A stretch of 64,000 nt of DNA from JASGDN01 sp049841275 (GCA_049841275.1 JASGDN010000088.1:29066-93065), one strand, 5' to 3'; shown: positions 49,394 to 57,783, counted from the first letter of the stretch. The notes: generated by a model not told the origin, from the sequence alone. Made by a program: numbers and translations.

Positions 49394-51057
49394 TCCGAGT
49401 CTCCAAGAGGATCAGCGATAGCGATCCTCAAGACTCCATGCTTCACTAGCCACAGGATGTGCCAATCGACAATTCCTTTCGACCTGTCAGCAAACCGTTG
49501 TTCAATCTTCTCGATCCGTGTACGTTGCCCGGATTTGCTCCAAACCACGCCAACAATCTCATCGGCAAGTTGCGCATCGCAGACGGTTCGCTGCAGATCC
49601 CATGCGGGGTTCAAGTAGGGGCCACGCTCATCCCACAGCGGACCCAACGCGACGCTCATCGACGAGTCGAGAAGTCGCGTCGCATACCCTCTGAAGATGT
49701 GGCTCCGTCGTGTGTGGGTATCGCCTAGCAGGGGCTGGCTGGGTGTGACGTGCGTGTTCTCCCAAATCCCCTCGTACTTTCTGACCACATTCGACCAGTC
49801 GCGCCCGTGAGCGACTCGACAGCCAGCATCCCCAATAGCCGCCCGCTCAGCGTCTGACATGCAGACAAGCTGGTGCATTGTCCGGAGGAATTCACTCCAG
49901 TCGACACCTACCGTCTGGGCATTCGCCAAATCCAGTTCGCGACCAGAGGCCAGGAGTTGCCACGCTGCCCCATCCTCCAACCGATCGCCCCAGATGGTCG
50001 GTACAAGCAAGCCAGATCGACCATGATCGATCTGGTCGCGAAACCCGTCCCAGTCAACGGCAATCACAGGTAGCGCCGCAGCCTGGGCTTCAGCCACCGT
50101 AAGCCCAAAACTCTCCCCAACTGAGTCTGAAAGGGCCAGGAACGCATCGGCTCCCGTATATAGCATCCGTCTTAACTCCGGCGCGAAGCGATTCCTGATC
50201 TCCACGGAATCAGCCACGCCAAGCTCTTCGACAAGCTGTTGGAGATCACTGACATATGCTCGGGACCGATCGTTGCCATCATTACCGGCAATGACAAGCC
50301 GCACGCGTACAGTCCATGAAGCGGCACCTTTCGCAAATGCCCGGATCAGAGGACGATGGTCGAATTTGTCCGAGTCAGATAATCTTCCAAGTGAGAGAAA
50401 AACGAACTCGCCGTCAGGCCATCCTAGTACCTGACGAGCTTTTGAGCGGTCGCCGCCAGTAAACTGGTCGCTGTCAATCCCCAAAGACACCTCCACAATC
50501 CTTGGGAGATCGACTGAGCCACCCCGCCGCCGAATTACGTCTTGTGCCTCTGCCAACGCGGCCTGCAGTGCCAATCGGGCAGGTTGCGACGATGCAAAGA
50601 TCACATCTGATGTTCGAATTGGAGAAAGGAGTGTGACACACAGATCGTCGATCAACCGTGGGTCGCCCAGGCCATGCATCTGCGCAGCAACGACTATTTG
50701 CGCCAGGCCCATTGTCGACCGCAAATTCGATAGCCTCGACAAACGATGGCGGGCAAGCTCGAACAGAACAGTCGGCTCATCGCGCGCCCAGGCCACCAGG
50801 TCCTTCGGTGCAAGCAATGGCATCGGAATCGATGAGCCGAGTTCCTCCCAGTCTGCGGCATCGGGCACGCCAACCGGACACACAACATATTCATGTCTTC
50901 CATACTTTGCGAACGCACGGACCATCGCTGACACCGCGGCAAATCTGCCAACCACGCGATTCGCTGTCTTCGTCCCGAGCTCAGACTCTGCTTCCTTTAG
51001 AAAATCGTACGAGGACATGCTCTCAACGTCTTCAGAGACCATCAACGCTACACGCAT
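49390..51057 (-). CDS. GT4 glycosyltransferase with an extra C-terminal domain
   Basis: A 555-residue protein. Residues 1-410 form a GT-B glycosyltransferase, with the E-x7-E region GESFGLTVAEAQAAALPVI. The last 130 residues are extra and read like a winged-helix or peptide-binding domain (RTVCDAQLADEIVGVVW, then HILWLVKHGVLRIA). Such extra domains in peptide glycosyltransferases can recognise the peptide. It overlaps the upstream part of the operon by close spacing (12 bases from the MFS gene stop). This is the first of two glycosyltransferases in the cluster. Confidence 0.75.
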   Translation of the reverse strand: MRVALMVSEDVESMSSYDFLKEAESELGTKTANRVVGRFAAVSAMVRAFAKYGRHEYVVCPVGVPDAADWEELGSSIPMPLLAPKDLVAWARDEPTVLFELARHRLSRLSNLRSTMGLAQIVVAAQMHGLGDPRLIDDLCVTLLSPIRTSDVIFASSQPARLALQAALAEAQDVIRRRGGSVDLPRIVEVSLGIDSDQFTGGDRSKARQVLGWPDGEFVFLSLGRLSDSDKFDHRPLIRAFAKGAASWTVRVRLVIAGNDGNDRSRAYVSDLQQLVEELGVADSVEIRNRFAPELRRMLYTGADAFLALSDSVGESFGLTVAEAQAAALPVIAVDWDGFRDQIDHGRSGLLVPTIWGDRLEDGAAWQLLASGRELDLANAQTVGVDWSEFLRTMHQLVCMSDAERAAIGDAGCRVAHGRDWSNVVRKYEGIWENTHVTPSQPLLGDTHTRRSHIFRGYATRLLDSSMSVALGPLWDERGPYLNPAWDLQRTVCDAQLADEIVGVVWSKSGQRTRIEKIEQRFADRSKGIVDWHILWLVKHGVLRIAIADPLGDSE

Positions 51058-51069
51058 TGGACTCTCCCT

Positions 51070-52290
51070 CTACTCCACTCGCCTCAGGCTGGCAACCGCA
51101 AATCCCGCGGCTGTTGCACCGAGTGTCACGATGGCTGAAAGGACGAACACCTGACCGATCCCGAAACGCTCGGCGATTACCCCAGTCGCAACTTGTGAGA
51201 GTGGCACGAGTAACGTCGCCACGAGTCCAACGAAACTCATCACGCGTCCCAACATTGCTCCGCTTACATTTTCCTGGATCATCGAGATGTAGATGACACT
51301 CCCGAATCCATGCATGATCCCTAACCCAATAAGCAGCACAATCGACAGATGCATATTGGAAGCAGCCAATAGAGCAATCAACGGTACCTGGGCAAGTTGC
51401 ACACTGAGAAAGACCATACCTCGACTGCGTCGCCCTTCCACGACCGCAACACCAAAGAGACCTGCTATTGACCCAAGTCCGAAGGCTGCCAACAGCACAC
51501 CGTATCCCTGTGCACCGGTATCCAGTTTCCGTTGCGCGAGGATTGGTAGCCCCACGGACATTGGCCCTGAGATGGCCAAGTTTAGGAACATGTCTACGAG
51601 GAGTAACGCTAAGAGCCATGCATGCATTCGCACGTAGCTCACACCACCAATCAACTCCTTGCTAAATGATCCGGGCTCCCTTCGCCGCAGATGATTCTGC
51701 ACGGACATCAGGCCAGTTGCCACGGCGCTAATCAGGAAGGTGCCTGCATTGATTGCAATACCGGCTGCTGGCCCCACCATGGCCACCAGCCCACCAGCGA
51801 CAGGCGCGCCGATCAAAAGGGCCACTTGTGGAGTGAATTGCAGCAACGAGTTTGCCGCCTGAAGGTGTCCCGGAGGAACAACATGCGGGGTGATGGAGCT
51901 GCATGCAGGAGAAAAGATCCCCCCAGCCACACCGAATACGACCAAGAGGCATCCGAGTAAGAAGAGGTTGAGAGATCCAGTTGCCGACAATACTGCAATC
52001 GTTGCAGCACATGCGCTCCGCACGAGATCTGTGGAGACCATAACTACTCGTGCGGTCACGCGATCAGTCAACACGCCCCCAACAAGCGTCGCCAGTGCTC
52101 TCGGCAACGTCAATGCGGTAAGCACAACCGATAGTCCCACCGCCGATCCATCGAGGTCCATGACAAGCCAGATGACCGCAATCATCTGAAGTGGATCCCC
52201 AAGCGCGGACAGACTTTGGCCAATCCACAAGAACCGAAAGTCTTTGATAGTGAGGGGACTCACCATGCGGGCGACCGCTGCGCTACTCAT
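51070..52290 (-). CDS. MFS transporter (MFS_3/enterobactin-exporter type)
   Basis: A 406-residue membrane transporter with about twelve hydrophobic segments. The N-terminus is FRFLWIGQSLSALGDPLQMI, followed by the MFS loop motif GGVLTDRVTARVVM between helices 2 and 3. The C-terminal half includes GYGVLLAAFGLGSIAGLFG. Exporters of this type pump small peptides and siderophores out of the cell. It overlaps the upstream methyltransferase by four bases (ATGA), so it is the likely export or self-resistance gene of the cluster. Confidence 0.88.
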   Translation of the reverse strand: MSSAAVARMVSPLTIKDFRFLWIGQSLSALGDPLQMIAVIWLVMDLDGSAVGLSVVLTALTLPRALATLVGGVLTDRVTARVVMVSTDLVRSACAATIAVLSATGSLNLFLLGCLLVVFGVAGGIFSPACSSITPHVVPPGHLQAANSLLQFTPQVALLIGAPVAGGLVAMVGPAAGIAINAGTFLISAVATGLMSVQNHLRRREPGSFSKELIGGVSYVRMHAWLLALLLVDMFLNLAISGPMSVGLPILAQRKLDTGAQGYGVLLAAFGLGSIAGLFGVAVVEGRRSRGMVFLSVQLAQVPLIALLAASNMHLSIVLLIGLGIMHGFGSVIYISMIQENVSGAMLGRVMSFVGLVATLLVPLSQVATGVIAERFGIGQVFVLSAIVTLGATAAGFAVASLRRVE

Positions 52291-53120
52291 ACCGGCACTG
52301 CCTCACCATCATCGCTCAGCGGCTGAAGCACCCAGAACAGTTGCTGCCCTGTCGTTCGGTGTGGACCGCGCTCTGGCCCGCCATAGAGGTGCTTGACACG
52401 AAAACCACACCGAGCGGCCAAATGCTCAAATTCGAAACGATAGACCCACCTCTGAGGAAGGTCGGCATATCTCCTCGAGCGGACCCTCCCATCAGTCCCC
52501 ACTTCATCGATAACCATCGTGTGACTGACAATCTGCGACATCGTGTCCCAGTCCGATTTGATCCAGTGAACGAGGTATCCATCTCCTCGGAGCAGTGGCA
52601 CACGCTCCGTCGCGTTCTCGCCCAGCCGAACGATCCTGGGAGCCGCAGCTTCCGGCTTCAATCCATCCCCGATAGCTCGACTATTGGGCTCGAAGAAGTC
52701 AATCATGACTACACCACCTGGGTTCAAGATCCTGCGCATCTGGGAAAGCGCCAAGATCTGGTCATCGATGGTAAGCAGGCTAAGAAATCCCTGATTGGCA
52801 AAGATAACGACATCAAAACCCAAATCCGGACTGTAGTTCCGTATGTCTCCGATCTCATAGCCAACTCGACTCGACACCTCAATATCGGCAAGCTCGAGCT
52901 TTCCACGAAGCATGTCGAGCGCTGGGCTGGATATATCGATTCCAAACACGGCGCGACCTTGCTCTGCGAACCTCAACAACAACCGTCCGGTACCGCACCC
53001 CACCTCCAGGATGCGAGGTTGATAGGCGGCGGTCTCAGAGAGGTAGAACTCCAGGTCGCTGACCACATCCTGATGCACATCGTCGTAGTACAAGACAAGC
53101 GTGTCGGTGTCGTCTTCCAT
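52287..53120 (-). CDS. SAM-dependent methyltransferase (class I)
   Basis: A 277-residue methyltransferase. Motif I is RILEVGCGTGRLLLRF, motif II is FGIDISSPALD, and NPGGVVMIDFFEPN is the usual post-IV strand. The C-terminal half is longer than in plain small-molecule enzymes and has conserved aromatic residues (YADLPQRWVYRFEFEHL). It lies 48 bases after the radical SAM gene, in the position of a peptide-tailoring enzyme. N- or O-methylation of the peptide is likely, but the site is not known. Confidence 0.78.
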   Translation of the reverse strand: MEDDTDTLVLYYDDVHQDVVSDLEFYLSETAAYQPRILEVGCGTGRLLLRFAEQGRAVFGIDISSPALDMLRGKLELADIEVSSRVGYEIGDIRNYSPDLGFDVVIFANQGFLSLLTIDDQILALSQMRRILNPGGVVMIDFFEPNSRAIGDGLKPEAAAPRIVRLGENATERVPLLRGDGYLVHWIKSDWDTMSQIVSHTMVIDEVGTDGRVRSRRYADLPQRWVYRFEFEHLAARCGFRVKHLYGGPERGPHRTTGQQLFWVLQPLSDDGEAVPV

Positions 53121-53168
53121 GGTGTAACTCCTCGCGCGACATTGGCTCTGTTTCTGGAAGTCCGATCT

Positions 53169-54320
53169 TTAGTCAGCAGCGGTTTCCGTCTCGCCAAGAG
53201 CCCTCACGGCGGCACCAATGTGATCGAACGACGCCAGTAGATCATTGCAATAGATGGTTCTCCTCGCGAAACCCTCTTCCCTGCTGTATCTCGTGCTTAT
53301 TCGACCACCACCGCACCGATCGAAATGGCGGCATGAATGGCACATCTCTGGAACTTGTGAGGACGAGGCGATACAGAGCCGAAAAAACGGATCGGCATAC
53401 AAGTCATCGAAGGAGTTCGAGTACACGGATAGGCCCAAATCAGTCATACCGTCCGCGCACGCCTTGAAATTATCTGTTGGCTCAATGCTGCCATCAGTCT
53501 CGATAACCGCCACGTTGACGGGAGCGCCCCCCACAACATCTGACTTGAAGCCCTGACCCAGGAACGATCGCACCATACGATCCAGCAATCGCACATTGGT
53601 TGACGGATCATCCTCCTCGATCCAGGCGTCAAACACCTCATTCAGAAAGTCGCCGTAAGGTGTAGACTCACCAAGAGGTTCGTAGTGATCGGGAGGATAC
53701 GCATAGTTACTCTCCGGGATGAGGAAGTCCATTCGCTTCACTCCAAGACTTCTGAGGTGACGGTAGGCGTCCCTTCCTGACTGTCTTGGGTCGACGACCG
53801 AGAGTACACTCGTATGAAGGCCAGCCGCTTCTTGCTCCAATGCCAGGGCTAACCCACGGCGTGTCTGGGTATATGACCCACGTCCCGCATGATCTACCCT
53901 GAACTGATCATGTACGGCCTGAGGACCATCCATACTGATCCCCAGATAAATTCCCCACTCCGCCATCAACTCAGCCCACTCCCGATCAATGAGTACCGCG
54001 TTTGTCTGGCACTTGCGACGGGTCACGATGCCGGCCGCATCAATACGATCGAACGCCTTCATTACGTCCTTGAACCCACTCTTTTTGTACAGAAGTGGTT
54101 CGCCTCCATGCAATGTCAGGTCAACAGCCGTGATCGCATTCGCCTGGGCATGTTCAATAATCTTATCCACCGTGAGATTCACGACTTCCATGCTCATGAG
54201 CTTTGGCCGACCCATGAAGGATCGATCTGCCGCGTTGAAGTAGTAACAATAGGAACAGTTCAGATTGCAGAACGAGGCGAGTTTGAAGATGTAGGTATCG
54301 ATCCCGTTTGCCATTGCCAT
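53169..54320 (-). CDS. Radical SAM/SPASM peptide maturase (FxsB/GrrM-like)
   Basis: A 383-residue radical SAM enzyme. The [4Fe-4S]-SAM site is CNLNCSYC, part of Cys18, Cys22 and Cys25 (CxxxCxxC). TLHGGEPLLYKK is the GGEP motif. The C-terminal SPASM-like region, CHSCRHFDRCGGGRISTRYS, then RRTIYCNDL, binds auxiliary clusters. The C-terminal pattern (CGGGRISTRYSREEGF, then YCNDL) resembles cyclophane-forming maturases of the FxsB, XyeB and GrrM types. It follows the short peptide gene on the same strand. It probably crosslinks an aromatic side chain of that peptide, most likely Trp20 or Tyr22. The ATG at 54320 or 54314 could be used. Confidence 0.85.
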   Translation of the reverse strand: MAMANGIDTYIFKLASFCNLNCSYCYYFNAADRSFMGRPKLMSMEVVNLTVDKIIEHAQANAITAVDLTLHGGEPLLYKKSGFKDVMKAFDRIDAAGIVTRRKCQTNAVLIDREWAELMAEWGIYLGISMDGPQAVHDQFRVDHAGRGSYTQTRRGLALALEQEAAGLHTSVLSVVDPRQSGRDAYRHLRSLGVKRMDFLIPESNYAYPPDHYEPLGESTPYGDFLNEVFDAWIEEDDPSTNVRLLDRMVRSFLGQGFKSDVVGGAPVNVAVIETDGSIEPTDNFKACADGMTDLGLSVYSNSFDDLYADPFFRLCIASSSQVPEMCHSCRHFDRCGGGRISTRYSREEGFARRTIYCNDLLASFDHIGAAVRALGETETAAD

Positions 54321-54339
54321 CCCTGACTTTCAGGTGTCG

Positions 54340-54372
54340 CTTCAGGTGGTTGCCCAATGCAACCACCTGAAG
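54340..54372 (-). promoter_or_regulatory. RNA hairpin between the precursor gene and the maturase gene
   Basis: Perfect 14-bp arms CTTCAGGTGGTTGC and GCAACCACCTGAAG around a 5-base loop. It has no U-tract in the operon direction. It lies between the precursor stop (54399) and the maturase start (54320). Hairpins in this position often raise precursor mRNA over enzyme mRNA by processing or partial termination. Confidence 0.6.
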
Positions 54373-54398
54373 CCTCGATTGACACGCCTCGATACAAC

Positions 54399-54476
54399 TT
54401 ACGTACTCGAGTAGGCCCAATCGGTGATTTCTGCACCAGTGGTCGGCTGCTCCTTGATCGCTGCGATGATCTTCAT
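54399..54476 (-). CDS. RiPP precursor peptide (25 residues)
   Basis: A short gene directly upstream of the radical SAM maturase. The ATG at 54476 has AAGGAG at 54484-54489, seven bases away, a strong ribosome binding site. The peptide starts MKIIAAIKEQ, a short basic/hydrophobic leader, and ends DWAYSST, with Trp20, Tyr22 and three Ser/Thr residues after it. Aromatic-x-Ser (YSS) and aromatic-x-aromatic (WAY) are the kinds of three-residue motifs that FxsB/Xye-type maturases crosslink. The Ser/Thr tail offers sites for the two glycosyltransferases. This is too short for ordinary gene finders. Confidence 0.7.
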   Translation of the reverse strand: MKIIAAIKEQPTTGAEITDWAYSST

Positions 54477-54809
54477 TGCCCTACTCCTTGCCCGAGACGG
54501 GAAGCAACGCTGCAACCGACCCCGAGCGTCTATGTGGGAAAGCTGCGGGTCCATCCGTGACGGTGCGGAGGTAGCTATGCCCAGCACCTACGAGACCCCT
54601 CGTGGCGGTGTGATCTAGGATTGGATACCGGTATAGAATCCTATATCGTCCCGTTGGGACCACCTTAGCAGACAAAACCAGATCGGTCAAGTATTCTAGA
54701 TCGAGATGGGCGGAGGACACGCAAATGTCACCGTCATCGACCAGATCAACGGGTCTGGCACGCCTGCGCAGGCACGCGTCCGCGGGCTGCGCACATGGAA
54801 AGGTCACTC
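54477..54809. promoter_or_regulatory. Divergent promoter region of the RiPP operon and its regulator
   Basis: A 333-bp region between the precursor start and the ArsR-type gene, with no other gene seen. It contains the operator at 54617-54642 and AT-rich segments (for example ATAGAATCCTATATCG) that could hold -10 elements for both directions. Confidence 0.5.
54617..54642. promoter_or_regulatory. Palindromic operator
   Basis: A 26-bp near-perfect palindrome: outer arms AGGATT and AATCCT, two non-matching bases on each side, and the perfect 10-bp centre ATACCGGTAT. It lies between the RiPP operon and the divergent winged-helix regulator gene, as expected for that protein's binding site. Confidence 0.6.
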
Positions 54810-55370
54810 ATGCCACCAGAACCTGCAGAGTCGATTCAGACCATCTCGACGGTCGAGCAGATCCAGGCGCTCGCCCACCCAGTTCGCCAGGAGGTCCTGA
54901 GAGTACTGTCGTCTGGCCCGAAGACAAACAAGCAACTCGCATCCAGACTGGACATTGCCCCCGGCAGGATGCACTTCCATGTCCAGGAGCTCGTAAAAGC
55001 GGGATTAGTCGAACTCGTCGAGGAGGTTCCGCGCGGCGGTGTAATCGAGAAGTACTACCAGCCCACTGCGATGACGTTCCGAATGGACTTCAGTTTGGAT
55101 CCGAGCGACGATGCACCGTCTTCCATGATCGATGCCCTCTTGGATTCTGCCCGAAGTGCTTTCATCCGCGCCGCCACCGCTGCGGGAGGAATGCCACGGG
55201 ATACTGAGTTGATCCAACAAGAGGCCATGCTCTCGAGAGAACAGGCGCTAGAGATTCGACAAGTCCTTCATTCGCTCCTCGAGAAGATGAGCTCCGAGTC
55301 CCAAGCAACCTCTGGTGACGATCGCCATTGGTACACATTCACAGGAGTGTTCCACCAAGGACCGGACTAG
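54810..55370 (+). CDS. ArsR-type winged-helix regulator
   Basis: A 186-residue regulator. The N-terminal winged helix is ALAHPVRQEVLRVLSSGPKT, then NKQLASRLDIAPGRMHFHVQELVKAGLVELVEE. The remaining 90 residues are a longer helical domain than in small metal sensors and have no obvious metal ligands, so it probably senses a small molecule such as the product. The ATG at 54810 has AAAGG upstream. It is divergent from the RiPP operon and probably controls it through the palindrome at 54617. Confidence 0.8.
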   Translation: MPPEPAESIQTISTVEQIQALAHPVRQEVLRVLSSGPKTNKQLASRLDIAPGRMHFHVQELVKAGLVELVEEVPRGGVIEKYYQPTAMTFRMDFSLDPSDDAPSSMIDALLDSARSAFIRAATAAGGMPRDTELIQQEAMLSREQALEIRQVLHSLLEKMSSESQATSGDDRHWYTFTGVFHQGPD

Positions 55371-55797
55371 CTGCTCGTGGCTTTCCAGCTTCTCCGCAAG
55401 TCCACACGCAAATTTGCCAGGTGAGGATGCTACATTCTTATACCTTCTCGATATTGCCGAATACGGTCGTTTTTGGTGGTTCCGCCCCTTCCCCGTCGTA
55501 ACGGACTCAGAGACGCTGGTGACGTCACCGAAACCCATGCCAGAATCTCGTTCACGATACTTGGGCAAGCTCCAGTTTCGGGATTCGACTGCCCTGTTCG
55601 CCGCCTGAGCTCGTATGCAAATTAACCCTTCCCCGACCTCAAGGGTACGCCTTGACCGTTGTCAGCTGGGACAGTTCCACACCGATACGCCCTTCGACGC
55701 GATGATTGACTCCCCCTGAGCTACATATGGAGCTGGAATGCGTCAGTTGGCAAAGAGAACACGCCAGTATCAGGTTCGCCTGCGAAGGGAGGATCGC

Positions 55798-55832
55798 AAG
55801 GCGAGCATGCACCGGCCCTCCATGCTCGCCTT
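55798..55832. terminator. Hairpin terminator near the right end
   Basis: Perfect 12-bp arms AAGGCGAGCATG and CATGCTCGCCTT around an 11-base loop. It could end transcription from either direction. Confidence 0.55.
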
Positions 55833-55868
55833 GCTCCTTGCTGAGCAACCCGGCACCGGTTTGTGACG

Positions 55869-55883
55869 TCACATTTCGTCACG
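55869..55883. promoter_or_regulatory. Possible integrase arm-type site, right end
   Basis: GTCACATTTCGTCAC is the counterpart of GTCACAATTTCGTCAC at 23100-23115, with one base fewer and in the same orientation. It lies 119 bases inside the right attachment core. The role is inferred from the matching position at both ends. Confidence 0.4.
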
Positions 55884-55971
55884 AACGCATCCAAACAGGG
55901 CCGCATACGGCCAGAGGAAGCCAAAAGGGTTTTGGCAAAAGGGCGCATACGTACGCACAAAATCACACCAT

Positions 55972-57783
55972 TCAGCATGGGACGACATGGCGACCCTGCA
56001 ATCCTTTACCCGGCACCAAGTCACTCTTATTCGAACCCGCACCGAATAAAAGTAACGGAGAACGTAGTGAATCAACACCACCGAGCAATTGCTCGGTGGT
56101 GTTTTCGTGCGTGGTATTCATGCGTGCCGACGCCTCGATCTCCTGGACCAGGGGCTGGCACTGTGTCTCCGACGTCACCTGGTACCCATCGTCGTCAATC
56201 CAGATGTGTGAGAAGAAGGCTTTCAGGAGCTTCCGTTTGACGTTGTCCGTCGCTGCGGCGTAGAAGGCTCCAGGCCGTTCCAGCAGATCCAGATACCGAA
56301 GCAAGGTGTCGGCTTCCTGTTGTACGATGTCCGCTGTGGTCGCGAGTCGGTGGTTCAAGGTGGTTCGCTGCACCTGAATCGTGCGCAGCCGATCCTGCAC
56401 CTTGCTGGTGGTCAGGGTTCCATCGGCAGCAAGATCGAGCAGACGTTCCTCTTTAACGTCGAGGGCTACCAGCTCCTTCTGGACCCGGGTATGGGCTTCT
56501 CGTTCGGCATTCAGCCTCTGGTCGAGACGAGTTGCCACTTCCTCCCGCATCGTGGTTATGGCTTCTGGAGTGAGCTGAAGTCGTTGCACTTCCCGCAGCA
56601 CGGCCTCCTCGACCAGGGCGACCGGCAGATGCGGCAGATCACAGACATGATGTTGGCTGCCGATGCAGAGATAGTAGGTATACATCGTCCCATGACGGTT
56701 GACCGCTTGGGTATAGACTAATTGCCGTTTACGTCCCGCATCGTGGCACCGTCCACACCGGAGCATCCCCCGCAAGAAATGGTTGTGCGTAATATCCCGT
56801 TGGTTACGCTGCATCCGAGCATCGAGCACCTGTTGCACCCGCTCGAAGACTTCGGCGCTCACCAAGGCTTCGTGCTTGCCAGGGAAAGTCTGTCCTTTGT
56901 AGGTAACCATTCCCAGATAATACGAATCGCGCAGGAGAACCCCGAGTTGGCTACGGGACAGTGCCTTCTCCTCCCACCGCGCCGTGCGGCGGGTCGTGAG
57001 TCCCTGCTCGGCCAGTTCTTCCTGGAGCCGGGTCAGGCTGTAGTCCCCGGTGGCGTATTGCTCGAACGCCCAGGCCACAAGTGGTGCCCGTTTTGGGTCA
57101 ACCTCGATCGTGTTCACCAGGTGACCATCGATGTCCTTGCGGGCATTGAGGTAACCGATCTTGGCACGACCGGTGGTCCCGCCATTCTTGGCTTTGTGGA
57201 ACATCTTGTTCTTGATGTCCTCGCCGCTCTGGCGGACCTGCACCTCGTTCATGATGTCGGTGATCGCCTCCATGGCATCAGCCATGTAGCCTTCGCCGAA
57301 TTCTTCTTTTGCGGAGATCAGCTTGACGTCCATGCTGGCGAGGATACGTTTGGTGATGGCCGCGTCGGTCTGGTTGCGGATGATGACGTAGCCGACTTCC
57401 GGGTGGTCTTCGAGGTACGTCAGCAACTCGCGGAAGACGGGACGCTTGGCGATGGACTGGGCGGAGTGTCCTGGCTCGACGAATTCCTCCGCGATGGGAA
57501 CTTTGAGCCGCTTCGCCCGTTTCTGGGTCGCTTCGCGCTGGGTGGCGATAGAGTTGCCATCGGGGTCAAGGTCAATCGCGGTGTGCATCTGGCGCTGCGT
57601 GGACACCCGCAGATACAGGACTGCCGCTCCGGTACCCGGTGCTCGTTCACTCGTCGATGCCTTGGCGTCCTCTAGTCGGAGCAGGCTCTCAAATCGGGAG
57701 ACCGATCCACGCCGCTCGATGCGCTCCACCTCTGGTGATGTTGAGGCAGCGAGAGATGTTACTGATGATTGTTGGGATGACAT
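55972..57783 (-). CDS. Large serine recombinase
   Basis: A 603-residue site-specific recombinase. The catalytic domain has the nucleophile Ser in AVLYLRVSTQRQ near residue 60. Next come the recombinase domain (AKIGYLNARKDIDG) and a zinc ribbon (MLRCGRCHDAGRKR, with a second CDLPHLP-type part), then coiled coil. The segment that normally carries catalytic arginines is short here: VGYVIIRNQTDAAITKR runs straight on. The ATG at 57783 has AGGAGGG upstream. The last 30 residues are read through the tRNA-derived repeat at 56002-56017. Confidence 0.82.
   Translation of the reverse strand: MSSQQSSVTSLAASTSPEVERIERRGSVSRFESLLRLEDAKASTSERAPGTGAAVLYLRVSTQRQMHTAIDLDPDGNSIATQREATQKRAKRLKVPIAEEFVEPGHSAQSIAKRPVFRELLTYLEDHPEVGYVIIRNQTDAAITKRILASMDVKLISAKEEFGEGYMADAMEAITDIMNEVQVRQSGEDIKNKMFHKAKNGGTTGRAKIGYLNARKDIDGHLVNTIEVDPKRAPLVAWAFEQYATGDYSLTRLQEELAEQGLTTRRTARWEEKALSRSQLGVLLRDSYYLGMVTYKGQTFPGKHEALVSAEVFERVQQVLDARMQRNQRDITHNHFLRGMLRCGRCHDAGRKRQLVYTQAVNRHGTMYTYYLCIGSQHHVCDLPHLPVALVEEAVLREVQRLQLTPEAITTMREEVATRLDQRLNAEREAHTRVQKELVALDVKEERLLDLAADGTLTTSKVQDRLRTIQVQRTTLNHRLATTADIVQQEADTLLRYLDLLERPGAFYAAATDNVKRKLLKAFFSHIWIDDDGYQVTSETQCQPLVQEIEASARMNTTHENTTEQLLGGVDSLRSPLLLFGAGSNKSDLVPGKGLQGRHVVPC
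56002..56017 (+). repeat. Right attachment-site core (attR)
   Basis: TCCTTTACCCGGCACC, identical to the 3' end of the tRNA-Leu gene at 23030-23045. The distance between the two copies is 32,972 bp. It lies inside the 3' end of the serine recombinase gene. Confidence 0.8.

Larger units (their letters stand above)
55371..55971. other. Right-end non-coding region of the island
   Basis: About 600 bp without a convincing gene. It holds the hairpin at 55798-55832 and the GTCACATTTCGTCAC motif at 55869-55883. The left end of the island carries the matching motif, so this is probably the recombination region at the island's right end. Confidence 0.5.

Noticed and set aside
54163..54420. An alternative precursor frame opposite the maturase start
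   Set aside because: It overlaps the maturase coding sequence in another frame, and lacks a ribosome binding site and a plausible core.
56722..57675. A 317-codon plus-strand frame opposite the serine recombinase
   Set aside because: A shadow frame; the minus strand contains the catalytic Ser, recombinase domain and zinc ribbon in order.
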